A DNA stretch of 64,000 nt from Sycobia sp. Sy_11 (GCA_018907035.1 JACCIC010000051.1:3057001-3121000), one strand, 5' to 3'. Shown: positions 10,300 through 25,990, numbered from the stretch's first letter. Notes: generated from the sequence alone by a model not told the origin. A program made the numbers and translations.

Positions 10300-13200
10300 C
10301 ATTATTGTAATATCTATGTAAATTTAGTAATGAATTCCGATGAGAACAAATGTTTTTTCTAAAAAAAAAAAATTCGATTTGAAATAAATTATTTGAAGAT
10401 TTATATGATTTATAACGCTTGAGTCGTTTGAGATCTTCGAACATTACAGTTATGATCTGCAATTACCAAAACGCCCAAACAGATGAAAACTATCAAATAG
10501 CTCGAGCTGTAAGAACCCGCGGTTCGAACGACTCGTACGCTTTGAACCTTTTCGAAGCATTTAATGATAATAGTATATAAGTATAGAAATCCTGTTTTAA
10601 AGTTTGTAAAAAAGCAAAGATCCTTGTAATCTTTTTGCACCAGTCTAGCTTTACTTCAATTATCGGTTAAATTTACATTTAGTTCACGAATAAAACATAG
10701 CTCAAAATCAACTGTTAGAAATTTTTGCATTCGTAAAATATTTAGTCAGTTGAAATGTAGCCATGGATAAACCATTGTAAAAATTAAGGAAACATACATT
10801 ATTCAATTAACGAAGCTTTTATACGGGCATGTCAAACTTACAAATAAGTTAGAAAACCCATAGAGATTTTAACATTTTTAAATTTCATGTCTTTCAAAAC
10901 GTTAAGAATAATTTGCAGTTAAGTAAAAAAAGTAAATGTTATTTTATCAAGAGATTATTAACAATAAATTTGTGTCAAAATGAATAATGAAAATGTCAGA
11001 AATATCAAACTGTTTTGGGGACTTTAAACGTTTCGACTCTGATTATTGAATGATTATTTATTGAAATGCTTAAGCATTATTAAGAATATATATTTATTTA
11101 ATTGTTTTTTTTGGAGTTTGTTTTAGACCCAGCAAATTGCGATTTTTATTAATCTCTTTACGACTTGATTTCAAACACTCGCGGATTTACATATTTTCCA
11201 GCAGTATATAGACTATTCAAACTTTACCGCCTGTAACACAGGCATTTTTGAAATCTATGCCCACTAGTTTTCAATCATGCTGTTTATTCCAAATACTTTA
11301 TAAGTCAGATCGATTTTAAATGAGCTAGTACTAAAATAAATAAAGATTCAATAATTTTCTTAACAATGTTTCAATGATTAATATATTATCCTTTTCCAGT
11401 GAATAAATTTTACGGCAAAAATTAGTTATACCGCATCATAAATCATTTTACATTATACCTTTTAATTTTTTAACCATATATATTACAGTATCTTATTTCG
11501 TGAAATAATTTTAATGAAATTTAAAAGTCTAAATTAAAGCAACGTCGTGTATTAAATAATTTTTGATCACATCTTTTTGTGTCGCTTTTCATTAAAAAAA
11601 CTAGCATTCAAAGTAAAGGTTGGGATATAGTAAAAAATAAAAATATTTATGCATGTAAGGAAATATATTACATATTGAATTGTTACATATATGGATCTTC
11701 TTAATGTTTATGAAATCAAATTGTTTTAGCTCCGTTGCAGTCTAATTCTTTGATCTTCTCAGCCATTTCCTGACTGTTACATAATTATGAATTTCTTATT
11801 TTTTCAACTTTTTCTAAAGAAAATGATATAAATTTCAGAATTAAAATTATACCTGGCATAATACGTTGGCTTATATATTATACGAAATGTTATTTTAGAT
11901 ATGCAAACTCATGTCAAAGTAAATGTCATGAGATCTTTTTTCTGTCCACGGGGGCACAGCTTGTCTCATTCCAACGAGATTATCTTCGCTAGTATTTTGA
12001 GTAGAAAGTTGCGGTAACGGTTTAAACTATTCGCAATGTTTAGCTCGGTGCTCTTCTTTCGTACAGATAAATCATCCTAGTTTTTCAGCCTCGTTTTCAA
12101 CTAACTAATCATGTATATTTCATATAATATAAAGCTGATCGAAAAAGTGTAGCTAGCGTCAGTTAAGAAATTAAGAACAACAATTAAAATAAGCTCCAGC
12201 GAAATTAATAAAATCAATAATTTAATATGATAAATATTAGGTTTCATTGTTTACATATTTATAGAGATAATATTCGATTACAGTGATATTAGAAAGAATA
12301 AATATATAAACTTTCATATTTTCATTAAGTATATATTATATTTCCAAATTCATCTACCTATAATGTGAAATAGGTTCACGATTCTATTCCGCTTAAAATA
12401 TTGATGTACTTATTAATGCAGTTGAAAGTTTTTTTTATTCTTATTTTCTTTTATTCTCTTCTTATTTTTCTTTTATTCTTATATTACTAATATATAATCG
12501 ATTTTTCTACAATGTACAACTGACAAATATTTAGATTCTATTTTATTTTCTATTTAAAATTCTATTTCAAGAAATTTTTAGTTATACACAATCTGCCTAC
12601 GACCATAACATTAACTCTAATAAATTTAATTTTTACCATTTATACTTATCTAATAAAGTTATCTAAAAAAATAAGAGGAAACAAAGAAAAAAGATAGAAA
12701 GAACGAACATCAGGAAGAGGCGAAAGACACATTATCTCTCAACTTGACATCAGTTTGTTACGGTACACATATTTTATAGAATCATCGAGGCGAAGCGACC
12801 AACGCGACAAAAACACCTTTTCGCCTTACATCGCATGATATAAAAATTATTCAGTATACGTATAACTGTTGCTCGTAAATTATAATTAATTTTTTATTGA
12901 AATCTTGGTTGAAGTTTTGGTTAAGTTCAGTCCTCACATGTGAGTCTCAGTAATGTTAAATAATATGCAAAAACAAGTTAATTGTCTATAAACATGTTTA
13001 GGCAATAATGTGTTGATTTTACCCTAATCTATCCCTACGGAGGTCAAAAAGAGATAAATCCGCTTAGCAATATAACTTCAGAATTTTAATATAATTATGA
13101 CTTCAACTTATACTAGGGAAATCCCTTTTCTCAAGTGGAAAAAGTTAAAATAGAAAATAAAAGAACGTAAAAACACGTTCATCATTCGTTATATCTTAAC

Positions 13201-16200
13201 CCCTTATAGGGATATAATTAGGATTTGAGTATAAAATCCATTAAAACTATCTTTCAAATATCTTCATAGTCAGCTTTTGAGAGAAAAATAAAGTAGCTTT
13301 CAAAAATCTGAAATTCTATAAATAAAACGTAAAAAGCTGACGATAAAAGTCGATCTGGGTTCATCAAATTTTTATCCTCTTATCAGATATTATGAATTCG
13401 TATCAAATTCAGAAATTAATACTTACCTGTTCTCATAAACAATATTTCTTGTCATCATAACAAATTAAAAGTTAAGTCAGTCTTAAAAATATGCAAGTTA
13501 TTGATAATACGTAAGCTTTGGAAATAAACTTAAAAAATTTAAAAAGTTTTTAAGGCATCGATAAATATAAAAGAATACATATATTCCCTTTACAATGCCG
13601 TATAAAAGTGTGTTGGTGTAAAATCCAGAAATTGATAATTACTTATATTTTCAAACTAATAAGTATATTATAATTGAAAAAGAAACTGTAAGACTAATAA
13701 AATATGTATTAGTTTGATTTATGTCAGTTTGCGTAATTAGAAAGTGTTTATTTTACTTATATTTTTTAAGCAATATTTAAAAATGAAAACCAAATCTATA
13801 ACTTTAGATAGTCTGAAGTTATCAAAAAAATTATATTGTTATATAGAAATACATGTATTCCTTTTTATCTCTTTAGAAATGGACTGGCGTAATATCTAAA
13901 AATTTATATTTCTATATTTTTGTAAGTAATCTTTTGACACCAGAAATTGAATCCAGAACTTAAAAAAAATAAAGTTATGGATAAACATTTGAAAAAATAG
14001 TTAATCTTTTTTAACTACCCTAGTCGTGGAATTTAAAAAATCCTTTATTAATTACTTACCTAACATTTTGTAAGAAATTACTCACTAATTTTTAGATCAA
14101 TCTGTCTAGTAATTTGGATTGATTGATGTTAATATATCCATCGCGTTTTTTGTGAAAATATGTTTCTATTCATATTTACTGAACATATTCTCGATTTTAT
14201 ATAATGCATATTTTGTTAACATTTCCGATTTATTAAGTACTCTGTGTTTAATGTTAAACATATCATTAGATTCGAATATTTGAAGCTATAAAAATAAAAA
14301 TTAAAAATTAACATTAGCTATATATCAAGCAAAATTGTTAGGTTGCAATTATTAAAATAAGCTACTGTTCCCGTTATCGAGAGTGGAATTAGTGCAACGA
14401 ACTTGTATCTTATGCTTTGTGCACATCCATCGCGACCTGCCTCGAGCATTCAATAATCTAATGAACACTGAGTTGTTACATAGATATGCAATCAATTATG
14501 GATTAAAAAATAATAAAAATATTATATGAACTATAATCTCGAAAATTCTGTTAATAAAAATTTTTTATCCACATATTTATTAGGTTAATAGAGTAACTTT
14601 TATAAATAATTCCTTTAAACTGAAATTTCATTACAAAATACAAAAAATCAACACTACAAAGCAATTAATTATACAATTCTGATTCTATTTTACAATAAAA
14701 AATTTATCAATCTAAATGTTTTCTATATAAAAAAAGATTATGTTTAGATTTAAATTATTATATCGTACTTATTATCGGGCATAGATGCAATTGAAGTTTA
14801 GTATAAAATAGTAATTGCATTAAAAATATATTTGACTCAAATTTGCCTTTAGTGCTTATAAGCACGATTTTAACGATCTTGATATTATATAATTGTTCAC
14901 TTACTTATTATTATACTTTATCAATGCTCATTTTAAATGACGGAACTAATCGATTACAAATTAGTATATAAAAAAAAGAAATAAAAAAATAACGATGAAG
15001 TTTTTAAAATAATTATTACTTACAAAACGGAGTAACGTATTTAGACCTACATGTGATTGCATGTAGGAGTAGAAAAAAATTATAATTATATGATTAGTAA
15101 TTTTAAAAGAATTCATATTCGAGTAAAAAATTTTTTATTACTATTTCCTTTCCTTACAGAAAGATCAGCAAGTACATATTTTATTATAGATCTGTTATAA
15201 TTATTTGAACAACCTTAGATAATACTGTTAGATTTGTAAACGGTATGCCTAATGAGAATAAAATTTGCTTCGATGTTGAACAAACAGTGAAAAAATTCTT
15301 ATTTTCAAACATCTTTAAATCGCGCTTTCATATTCATTATATAATTATGTAAGAAATCTAAATTTTATATATTATGTATGTATGTAAAATCGATTAATCT
15401 ATCTAATTAGGCCATTTTGCATAAAGAATAAATGTTTGTCATTTTGTACCAATGTTTCATAAAACGACATTATGCAATTGTTTCATTTTTTGACACCGTA
15501 ATATGTTCCATTCTTCATTAACAAACCATTTTTTACTACTCATACAGTACTAAACGTCTATGTAAATTCTTAAACATAATTTTTATTAAAATATTCGGGT
15601 ATTACTTAATATCTAAATGTCTTGATATTTCAATAATATTTGAAATTGTATAGCAATTTTTTTTATTTCTATGTAAAAATTTATAAGTTTTGCAAGTAAA
15701 TAGTTTGCAACGATAATAGCATAACTACTTTTAAGATAAATACCATGTTTTCATTTTTTTTCTAATTTAACGCTATACTAGACTGATAATTACTATAAAA
15801 TACATAAATTCGAAAATTTTTCATTGCTGAAAAATATTAAATATAAACGCTTCATTACAAAATTCTACATAAGTATATATATATTTCGCGGACTTTAATA
15901 ACGTTTATTTAAACTTAGCTAAATTAAAATATAATAATTTATTATAAACTCACTTTTTGCAAGTTGAAAGATACACCTTAAAGTAATACAATTTCTCATT
16001 ATTTAATGTCTATAACTTTCTAAATTAATCATTGGATAATTTATTGATATATAATTACACAGTCCATAGACATTTTAAGTTTTTATAGTTACACATAAAT
16101 TAGATGTGGTAAGTCTTATGTGTTAATTTTATGACGCTGCTAAAATAAATTACTATAAAAACTTCAACCAGTTCGCAGTTATAATTTGAAGCAAACTTCA

Positions 16201-16812
16201 ATTTTTAACATTGTATTATGTACTATATTATTGTGTAAAAGAAAATTGCGATATTTTTAATGATTCAAGAGATAAATTTTTAGCGTCAAGAAATTTGTAA
16301 GATATACCCTTTGGTATTACTGCAATTAATACTTGTAGAAATAAATGTTATTAAATGTTAGTTTAACAAAAAATTTATTTAATTCGACGCTAACCTGACT
16401 TCCCATAAAGTACTAACATTACTGCACTAGGAAAAAGGTTGTGAGAAGATATTGTTCATTTGTTAAAAATAACTGTTATTCACGATAAAGTTGATAACAG
16501 TTTAACGTAAAAAGCGAGTTTAATGTTTACTGTGACGCGCATATAATATGAAACTATCTATTCCCATAAGAACTATATGTGATTGAATTAGAAAAATTTA
16601 TTATTTCTTTTTCAAGAATTATTACGTAATAAAAGTTTTTTTAATTCATTTTATAAAATTAATATCAAACCGATATTCTTTCGACTAATAATATATGGAA
16701 TAAAGTTTTGTTACAATATATTATTTTAGGACTATGTGATTACAATAAAAATTTTTTTTACTAATTTAAAAAATAAAAAAGATTCAAATAGAAAAGGATT
16801 TGTTACATATTA

Positions 16813-16871
<59 letters not shown>

Positions 16872-19045
16872 TGCATGAAAATTTAAAAAACATGCTTCTT
16901 CTTGATAACTTGATGCACAATTAATATACTAGTATAAAATTATTAAAAATAAGTGTAAACCTTAAAATATTATGTAATACATTTCACATTACGTATCCAT
17001 TATAACAATACGATAAACTTAACACCTTAATTTGATTTATACCTTGAGTAATATAAATTCAATGGATAACATAACACATTTTTTCTTAAAGAGATTCGTA
17101 TATAAATCAATATAGGTCAAAAATCGAAACTCAGATTTAATTGTTTTTATAAAAACAATAATCGTAATCAGAGACTTTGATATTATTAAATACAATTATG
17201 AAACAATATTTTAAACTAATTATATTTGGGACAAATGTATATACTTTTAAAATACAGAATAAGTATTTTTATAAGTTTTGACAGTAATATAAAGTTATTT
17301 GTATTTATATTTACTTCTTCATAATGGTGTTTTCTTTCCTTTTAAACAAAATTACATACACCCTGTCACAAGAACAAAATATACTAAAGTATTTTTAATA
17401 TTTTTTTGACAAGTAAATAACTGCCATAGCTTTACAATTTTTTTTACTTTTTTTTAATTATAAGATTGTAATATTTAAAATAAACAAATAATGCAACTAC
17501 TTTCATTCCTATAAATTTTGCTCATTTTTTTTTTAATATAAAAATCAATTGAATACTTCCACGATTCTGCGTAATGAAAGATTGAAATGTAATTAGCTGC
17601 GTTTTTATAAAAATTTCAATCATATATTTGTACCTATTAAATAAATATATAAAGTTATTTATGAAATAAATAATGAAATGCTTTTGTGGATTATCACAAC
17701 TTAATCTACTTGTATATTAACAATATATTGAAGTTTCGATCAGGTAATTAATATTTTTAAAGATATCAATAAATATGTAGGTTTTACACATAATTAGAGT
17801 AATTCCAATTTTAGTATCTATATCCAAAAAAAATTATCAGAGAAAAATTGTATAATACTTTAAAAAATATTAAAACATAAAAGGATGAAGTTACGTATTT
17901 ACAATTATTTCAAAATGTTTATTTTAATCATTAATTACTAAATATTGCTACGATATAAATAAAATATCATTAGGTTTTAAAAATAATTTTACTATTACAA
18001 AATTGATCCATTTACTGTAATGAACTCACAGCTAGCTATAATCTAAGAAAGCTTAGTATTGTCAGATTAATCTTAAAAATTGAAATGGTATATTGTATTT
18101 ATATATCATTTTAATCTAATTTTTAATTCATCTTTTGCAAATTAATAAAAAATTATATCATATGACTATCTTTTACATATTTAGAATACTGTATTAAAGT
18201 ATATATTAAACAAATAAAATAGTACGTCTTCTAAATGAAACAATAGCTATATCTTTTTACATATATTTATACAAAACCTTTTTTTCTTATATAAGAAATG
18301 GTAGACAATTTTTTAATTTTTTTTTATCTCAATATATAATATTAATTATAAACATTTATTCCTTTTAGATTAGACTATAATTACTGTAGAAAAGTTTATT
18401 ATTTTTGTATTATAAAATACATTTCATACAATCGCATTCAAATTTTTGTAAAGATGAGGTCAATGTATGTGTATGATTAATTTTTATTTTAAAACTAACT
18501 TCTATCTGTTCTAATTTTTTTGAGAAATTGGTCACAAACTGTGGCATAAACCTTAAATACTTTAATAAAAAGCTAAAAAATTATTTTGCGAATTTCATAG
18601 AGGAATGTAATTGGTAATAAAATGGTTTGGACTAATTTTTTTGAAGCTTAATTTCCGACTAATATGTTGTAATATATGTGTACAACATAATTTAAAAAGT
18701 CAAATATTTTATAAATACCGAAAATAATAAAAATTGTCATGAATTATATTGTAATATTGTTTGAAATCTTTTCGCAGTTTCACTTTGTTTTCATATGATA
18801 AAGTTATCGTATTTTTATATCATTTTTATAAAATGCAGTATAACAGTATGTATTATATATATATGTATATATATAAATATATAATAACGCTATTTTGCAA
18901 TACTTCTAAATCAAATATTTTTAAAATCTTGATTTGATAATTAGTATTTTAAGCTATTGAATGTAATTACCCTTTTAAGCTTGCAAACTTTAATATCAAA
19001 GCTGTATTGTTAAATAGATAAAAGACTAATAAAAAAATAATAATA
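10300..19045. other. AT-rich gene-poor stretch of 8.7 kb
   Basis: There is no convincing exon, RNA gene or transposase relic here. Slightly GC-richer patches occur near 11.94-12.07, 12.69-12.83, 13.03-13.24 and 14.36-14.46 kb, but none has a supported reading frame. A small perfect hairpin (CCTACATG and CATGTAGG, six-base loop) lies at about 15047-15068. Part of the right end may be 3' UTR of the protein kinase D gene. Confidence 0.55.
16816..16867. repeat. (TA)n microsatellite
   Basis: A pure TA tract of about 26 units in the gene-poor stretch. The Tyr/Ile frame running through it is an artefact. Confidence 0.95.
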
Positions 19046-19232
19046 ACAGTCCTCTGAAATGCTCTGTGCTCACTTGATATACATCTCCTTTTCGAACTTA
19101 GTCGCTTAGTCAGGCTCGAATAAATCGCCGCACGGTTTCGCGGGCGATACGCAGCCAGCCCTTGCTGCGTGCCGATAGCGCTGCCTCAAGGCCGCCGTTA
19201 TTCTCTAGCTCCATGGATGCGTCGCCGCTGTG
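19046..19232 (-). other. GC-rich 3' UTR start of PKD with in-frame open extension
   Basis: After the PKD stop (TGA followed by C, 19233-19235) the same frame stays open for 40 codons, to a second TGA at 19110-19112. The extension is basic (GWLRIARETVRRFIRA at its end). The GC-rich composition of the last exon continues to about 19090 and then falls away. The simplest reading is 3' UTR; stop-codon readthrough is the alternative. Confidence 0.5.
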
Positions 19233-22200
19233 TCATGCCGTTCCGGTGGTACTGCCGCCTTCCACGTGAACTTGCCAGCGCGCGTCGTCGCTCTCATGCG
19301 TCAGGTAACGGCAGCCAACACGGTTTTCCAGCTCGCGCAAGTCACGCCATGTTTGATAATCCTTGATTATTTTGTTTTTAAAGTAAAAGCAATATTAATT
19401 TAATTTAAATGTTGCACATCCGATTGTTGTAATTGCTATAAGTTAGAATATAATAATAATAATGTGATGGTATCAAATTGATTTCTTTTGTTTGATAATA
19501 GATTATATCTGATTATATTAAATTTGTTTAAAGAAGTATAAGAACGTGTCCGATTTGTTTAAACTTAAGTTTTATTAAACTAAAATATAATTTTAGTTAA
19601 TTCTTTTTTGTTTTATTAATAAATTTATGTGAATTTTATTGAATTTTTATTTTGTACTTACTTGTAGCCATATGTGCATTAAACTTTTGTCAACAGAAAA
19701 TCGTTTTCGCTGTTTGACTTGAAGTAAATTGTTTATTAAATCAACAGCTGTAAATAATATAAAAAAATTATATTATGCTAAATATATTATACAATTTAAA
19801 TAGCTTTTTCAACATTTAAATTCATGTTTAGTAATGAACGTATCATAATAAGGTCAATCATGTTTTTGATAATGAATTTGAATTCAAAGTTTTCATTTCA
19901 TGTTAATTCTAAACAAATAATTTGGAATTCTTAATAGACTCGTGAAAATGAAAATTAAAAAGAAAAACAATTTATCAATTACAACTTTACTAATTATAAT
20001 TTTTCTTATAGAACAGGGAAGAAAATGGATCTATATATATAATCTTAAAGTTTTACCATCTTAGTAAAACTAATTGAATAGTAAAACTAATTGAATAGTA
20101 AATCAACTTGCAAACTGTTTAGAAACACAAAGTTAAAGTGTATTAAGAATAGATTTGATAGTTTAAATTAGTTCATTAGCGTAATGTAGTTATTACAGAA
20201 ATCTACGTTAAAAAATTTATTATTTTTTACAATAAATATAAATATAGTATCTAATATTTAACTCAACGTGTGCAGGCCTTTGTTTAATTCAGCCAGGTCC
20301 TCCATACTTACTACTATCATACTTAATGGAGCCAGTGCAAGTATACATACAGTTAATAAAACATTCATAATTACTTTATACATGGTTATTAGTTAATTAA
20401 GAAGGAATCAAAAAGATTTTGATCTGCGTTCATTAAATTGAAAGAAATAAAGCATGATACATTAAAATTAACAAAATTAGTTTAAAGAATAGAGTCTGAA
20501 AAGTATTCATACTAAAATTTACTGAAAATTTATCTACTTTCTTATTTCGAGTGCTGATTATGAATATCATATGTAGCGTTTTTTTGTTATGAAAGTTGAA
20601 TATTCATGGCAATAAAAATGAGCTATTTTTGAATTTATCTTCGAAAATACAAACAATTATAAAAAATATTTCAATAAATGGTTGTAGATTCATTAAAATA
20701 CATTATTTTGTTCTATACATTTTTCTGCTTTAAGTAATATTTCTGAAAAAAATTCTGAAAAATGTCATCTCAAAACTCCTAACTCAAGCATCAACGATGT
20801 TATGTATATACTTCCACAAAATACCCACATTCAATTTTAATAAAAATTTGAATCTTTATGTTGTATGGAATATTGATTATAAATATTATAGTGTCTGTCA
20901 ATAATTTTAAGTATTTAAATAATGATTTAAGGATAAGTTGTAGATTTTATTAACACGTGTTTTATGTTCTATATATTTTTACTTTAGAATTTAATAATTT
21001 GAATTTAATAATTGAATTTAATAATTTTGTAGAAAAATGGAATTTAAGATGATATTTTGATTCTAAAATTTAATCAAAAACATTGTTATTAGGAGGCAAA
21101 CTTTGTTTCCGACCTTCACGTTTAGATAGCGATATAAGTAGTAGGAAAAGTCAAATGTATCGATCTAGTACTTATTTTTTAGTTTTGGCGTTTATTTGTG
21201 TAAACATTATAATTATTTGATCAGTGAAAAATGAATTGTGATAAATCGTTTTTTCAATATGTCCTTTTGCACTATATTGTAATTTGAAAAAAAGTGTAAC
21301 AGAAACTTATCGATTGCTTCAAGAATGTTATGGCGAACAAGCTCCATCACTTACAACATGTAAAGAGTGGTTTCAGCAGTTTAGAAATGGAGATATTGAT
21401 ATTAATGACAAAGAACATACTGGACAACCGGAAAAATTTGAAGATAGTGTATTGCAAGCATTATTGAATGAAAACTCAGCTCAAAATCAGAAAGATAGAA
21501 TAAGTTAGGAGTCAGTGACAGAGCAGTTGGTAAACGTTTACATGCAATGGGAAAGATTCATAAAGAAAGAAAATGGTTATAATAATATAATTACTCATAT
21601 GTCATACAGGATGGTATATCAAAATATCTTCAGAAAATCACTTGAACCTAAAACATTTATACAACACAAAATGTGTATTTTGATGAGATCTACAATTTTT
21701 CTTTAAAATATTTCCGGAAATTTTCCATATTCTTCAAACTAAACTTGAAAAACCATCATTAGTGTAGTTGTTACCATGTAAATTCAATTTATGTCAAACA
21801 AGTTACTACAATATTTGTAATCAATACGATAAAAAACATAATATACACATTTTCAGTAAGACAAAATATATTTATAAAGGAATTCATATTAGGATAAATT
21901 GTGATATCAACTTTACTCAGAGGATCTTCTATAAGTTGCTATTTTTCATAAATTGAAGCTCTATTTGAAATATTTTAACAATTTACTGACAATTAAAGCA
22001 AAAAAAAAGAATTCAGTTCCTCATATTTAGAAAAGAAAAATTCAGACCAATCTGAAATTTTTAGAAAATTTCTGCAAAAGAAATTAATTTTTGGTATAAA
22101 TAAAAAATTTGTAACATGTGCATATCCTTGATTGGAAAAAATAGATAATGCAAAATGGAGAGTATATAAACAAATTGATGAATTCAGTTATTATTAAAAT

Positions 22201-25200
22201 ATCATAAAGACATGGAATATTTAATTTCTAACTTCAATTTTAAACAAAAAATACCTATAATTTCATTTAATTTATTTAAACAGGCAAAGTTTTAGTTTCT
22301 ATGCATTCACTATTTTGTACTCTGCTGTGAATCTAAATGTAGAAATATCATCATTAACCACCACATTGCATTTTTTAAACAAACATGGAAAACTAAGTTT
22401 TGTGTATATTTGTATTCTGGTGTATTATTTTTCATAAAAGTTTGTAATATTATACTTTATACTTTTATATTTTCTTCGAAATAAATAAAAAAGAAATATT
22501 AATTAAAAGACAATTTACCATCTGATGAAACCTCTTTCCATGGATTTGGAGGATACATAAAGGCAGCATTTTGAATCTGTTCATTAATATCTTCATCTTC
22601 ATTAAAAGGAAATGTTCCACTTAAAGAAACATATATTATTACCCCTACACTCCACATATCTAATGAACGATTATAGCCTTTATTTCTTAAAACTTCTGGT
22701 GCTAAATAAGCTGGCGTTCCAACAACACTTCTTCGAAAACTTTTTTCTCCTATAATTCGAGCAAAACCAAAATCACATAATTTTACTTGAGTAAATTCAC
22801 TGTTACTACTTAATAAAACATTTTCTGGCTTTAAATCACAATGCACTATATTCTTGCTATGCAAATGTTTCAATGCAACAAGAATTTGAGTTATTAGAAA
22901 TTTAGTGATTCTTTCACTAAGTCGCCCTTTTTCAGAACTTAAAATCATTTCTAACATGTCACCTTTTAATTTTTCCATAACTACAAAAATTCTTTCTGGT
23001 GTTTCAAACATTTTTTCTAAATTGACAACACACATATGTGATAGATTTTGTAAAATAGCTACTTCATTTTTTAATTGAGCTTCATATTTCGTAGAAAAAC
23101 GTAATTTATCTATAACTTTTATAGCTACTGCTCTAGAAGTTTTACGATGTATACCACCATATACAATTCCAAATTGTCCAGATCCTAGGACTTCGTCTGG
23201 AAAAATTTGATAAAGCTGTGACATATCTGTGACATTTTCTTCTGATTCTGTTGAATCTGATTCTTGAGCTATAATTAATAATTAATATTAATTAGAACAA
23301 AATTATCACAATGTATACAATATAAAAAATTATACAATGTGAAAACTGTTGTACATACAAGAAGAAACAGTTGTAACAGGCATTAAAGCTTGCCTAATAC
23401 TAGTTTCCCAAGATCTAGCTAAATGAGCCCCAATTCCACTTTCGGGTGGTGGAAGCTGAGCTCTTTCATTACCATACAATAAATCTTCTCCTACATAATA
23501 TTCTATTTTGGCTGTTCTTAATTCAAAGCAATGCATAATGTCTAAAATGTTAATTATTATTTTTTAAATAAAAATAGTTCATCTATATTTGTTAAATATT
23601 ATAATAAAGTAGAATTACCTCCATGGGGCATTTTGGCCGTCTCAATTCCTAAAATTTCAGATAATGGAATTTCTTTATAATATTTGGATCCAGTGTCACT
23701 TTGAAATAATGTTATTGCTTTAGTATCAAGTCTCCAATAGTGTCTTTTTTGCTAAATTAAGAAGCAAAGAGTGTACAATAAGTTTAATATTCTTACTGAA
23801 AGTATAACATGTTTTAATCAAAAACTTACTGCAGAATCCTTATTTGTAAAATGTACCATCCAACCTTCTTTGAATACTTTGGAACCTCGCCTTTTAATAT
23901 GCTTTATACTTTGAACAATTCTCATTAACGGTATATTGTTACTAGGAGTTGGACTGTAGTATAGAATTAAATATTATTGATATAATTGAACTGTTTAAAT
24001 ATAAACTAATTTGGTTTTTATTTACCTTGTCGGCCTATGTGGTTCATCAATAGGTTCACACTGTATATGAGTATCATCCTAAAAAATTCATAAATATGTA
24101 TAAAATCATATTTACTTTTATAATATTTTAATTTCTATTTCAAAATATTTGAAATAACTTACAGTATTTTCTGAAACAAATAATGACTCTGTATCACTGT
24201 CATTGTCATTGTCACCTTCTTCGTTTCGACCATCGCATCTACCTTCTGGCTCACTTCCAACTCCACTATCTGGATATTCATTACCTAATAATTAATATTA
24301 GCTATATAAGAATTAATTTTTATTTGTATTTAGCAAGTTTAAAAAATTATTTGTAATTATTTAGATCATATTCAAATCTACAAAAAATGCAGAAATTGTA
24401 TATCATTTAATTAAAGAATTTTTCTATAAGAAAAATAAACAATATTTTGAATAGTATCATTGCATTTGTTGAAAAACAAATACTATTTATTAAAAGTCAT
24501 TTGATTTTATTTTCAGATATAAAGATATTATAAATATTTACCTGCAGTATCTGTAGCATTTTCTCCTGTACAATCTTTAGGTATTTTTTCAATACATTTT
24601 TTATGAACATTGTATTGACAATCCTTGCATTGGAAACCTTGTTTGAATAATCCACACAATAATTTTTTACAATATCCACAAATTGTTGGTCGAGTATAAG
24701 TATGAATTACAAATGTATGAGGAATTTTGACACGTGCTCCTAACTCTCGTTCAACCCAAACTGGTCGCCCACCAAGGGAAGGTGAACGAGACTGTTTTGG
24801 AGTTATAATGCTTGGTATAGCCTGCAGAAAATTATTATTAAAATTCAAAAAAAAATTTTCTTTTGATGTAAAACTTTTTTGTTATATAATTTTTAATTAA
24901 TATTTTCAAACTAATTTAATTTTATTATAATTAAATTCTTTAAATATTTTAAAAATAATTTATGTACCAGTGTACTATTATTCTGACTAGAATTTGGAGT
25001 AACAGTAGCACTGTGATTATCATCACTTGCACTGGTTAAGCTGCTGGTAGAACCTTGGCTAGGAGATCTTGGAACATTCAAAAAGGTAGAACTTCTTCGC
25101 CTTTGGCTTATATCTTGTGAACAATTATTTGGAGCTTTAACCACGCAGCGCTTGTGAAAGTTCATAGAGCATCCTGTATAAAAATAAAATTTTTTTATTA

Positions 25201-25939
25201 TTATAGTATTCTATGAAAGCATATTTTTTATATAGTATTATTGTTTTTTTCTCTTGCCGCGCTGAAAATTTTACTTTCTCTCACGAAATTCGATGACAAA
25301 AAAATATGATACGCATACGCATCCTGGGGAAATAGAAAACCGGCTGATTGATATATTTTTGTAAATTTCTTATCGGTTAGTTAAAGGATTTTTTTACGAA
25401 ATGAAATATTTACCAACGTAGGGGAAGTCTTGATCGGTAATGAGATTCATAAAAATAAACTTTTTTCGTTCTTAGAACCAAAAATATCGACGAAAGTGCG
25501 ATTTATAGGTTAGAAGAAGTAAAAGAAAGTAGTCATTATACTATACTCCAAAATGAAATTATTTACAATTAGTCTTAAGTCTTCTATAATTTATTAATTT
25601 AAAGTCAGTAATATTATAAATAAATTTTGCATACGTTTTAGTTTAAATCTTTCAGACTTATGTTGCTGATTTAAATAATTGTTTAATTAATTTGTAGTTT
25701 TAATAATTGAATAAAGTCAATGTTTATTTATTACTGAATACATGCTTTGAAGACAAAATTTATTTATACATTGTAAACATATATGCAAACTTTCACTTAA
25801 GCTAAGTTAATACTTAAAACTTTTGAAAAAAAGTACTAAAGTTTTTATATATTCATTACAATATTACATATTCATTTTGCAATTATTATATCCTTCATCT
25901 TTTCTTCTTAGTGCTTATCACTATAGAAAAAACCAAGAG

Positions 25940-25990
<51 letters not shown>

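Noticed and set aside
11700..11790. A tiny minus-strand frame (MAEKIKELDCNG) that might be a small peptide or exon
   Set aside because: Only 15 codons, no splice consensus in phase and no neighbouring exon.
19046..19365. A GC-rich block that looked like transferred bacterial DNA, with an apparent ribosome-binding site (AAGGAG) before a GTG on the minus strand
   Set aside because: The minus-strand frame is the conserved C-terminus of protein kinase D ([19 protein letters not shown]), and it splices in phase to the preceding PKD exon at 19662-19747. The AAGGAG is coincidental.
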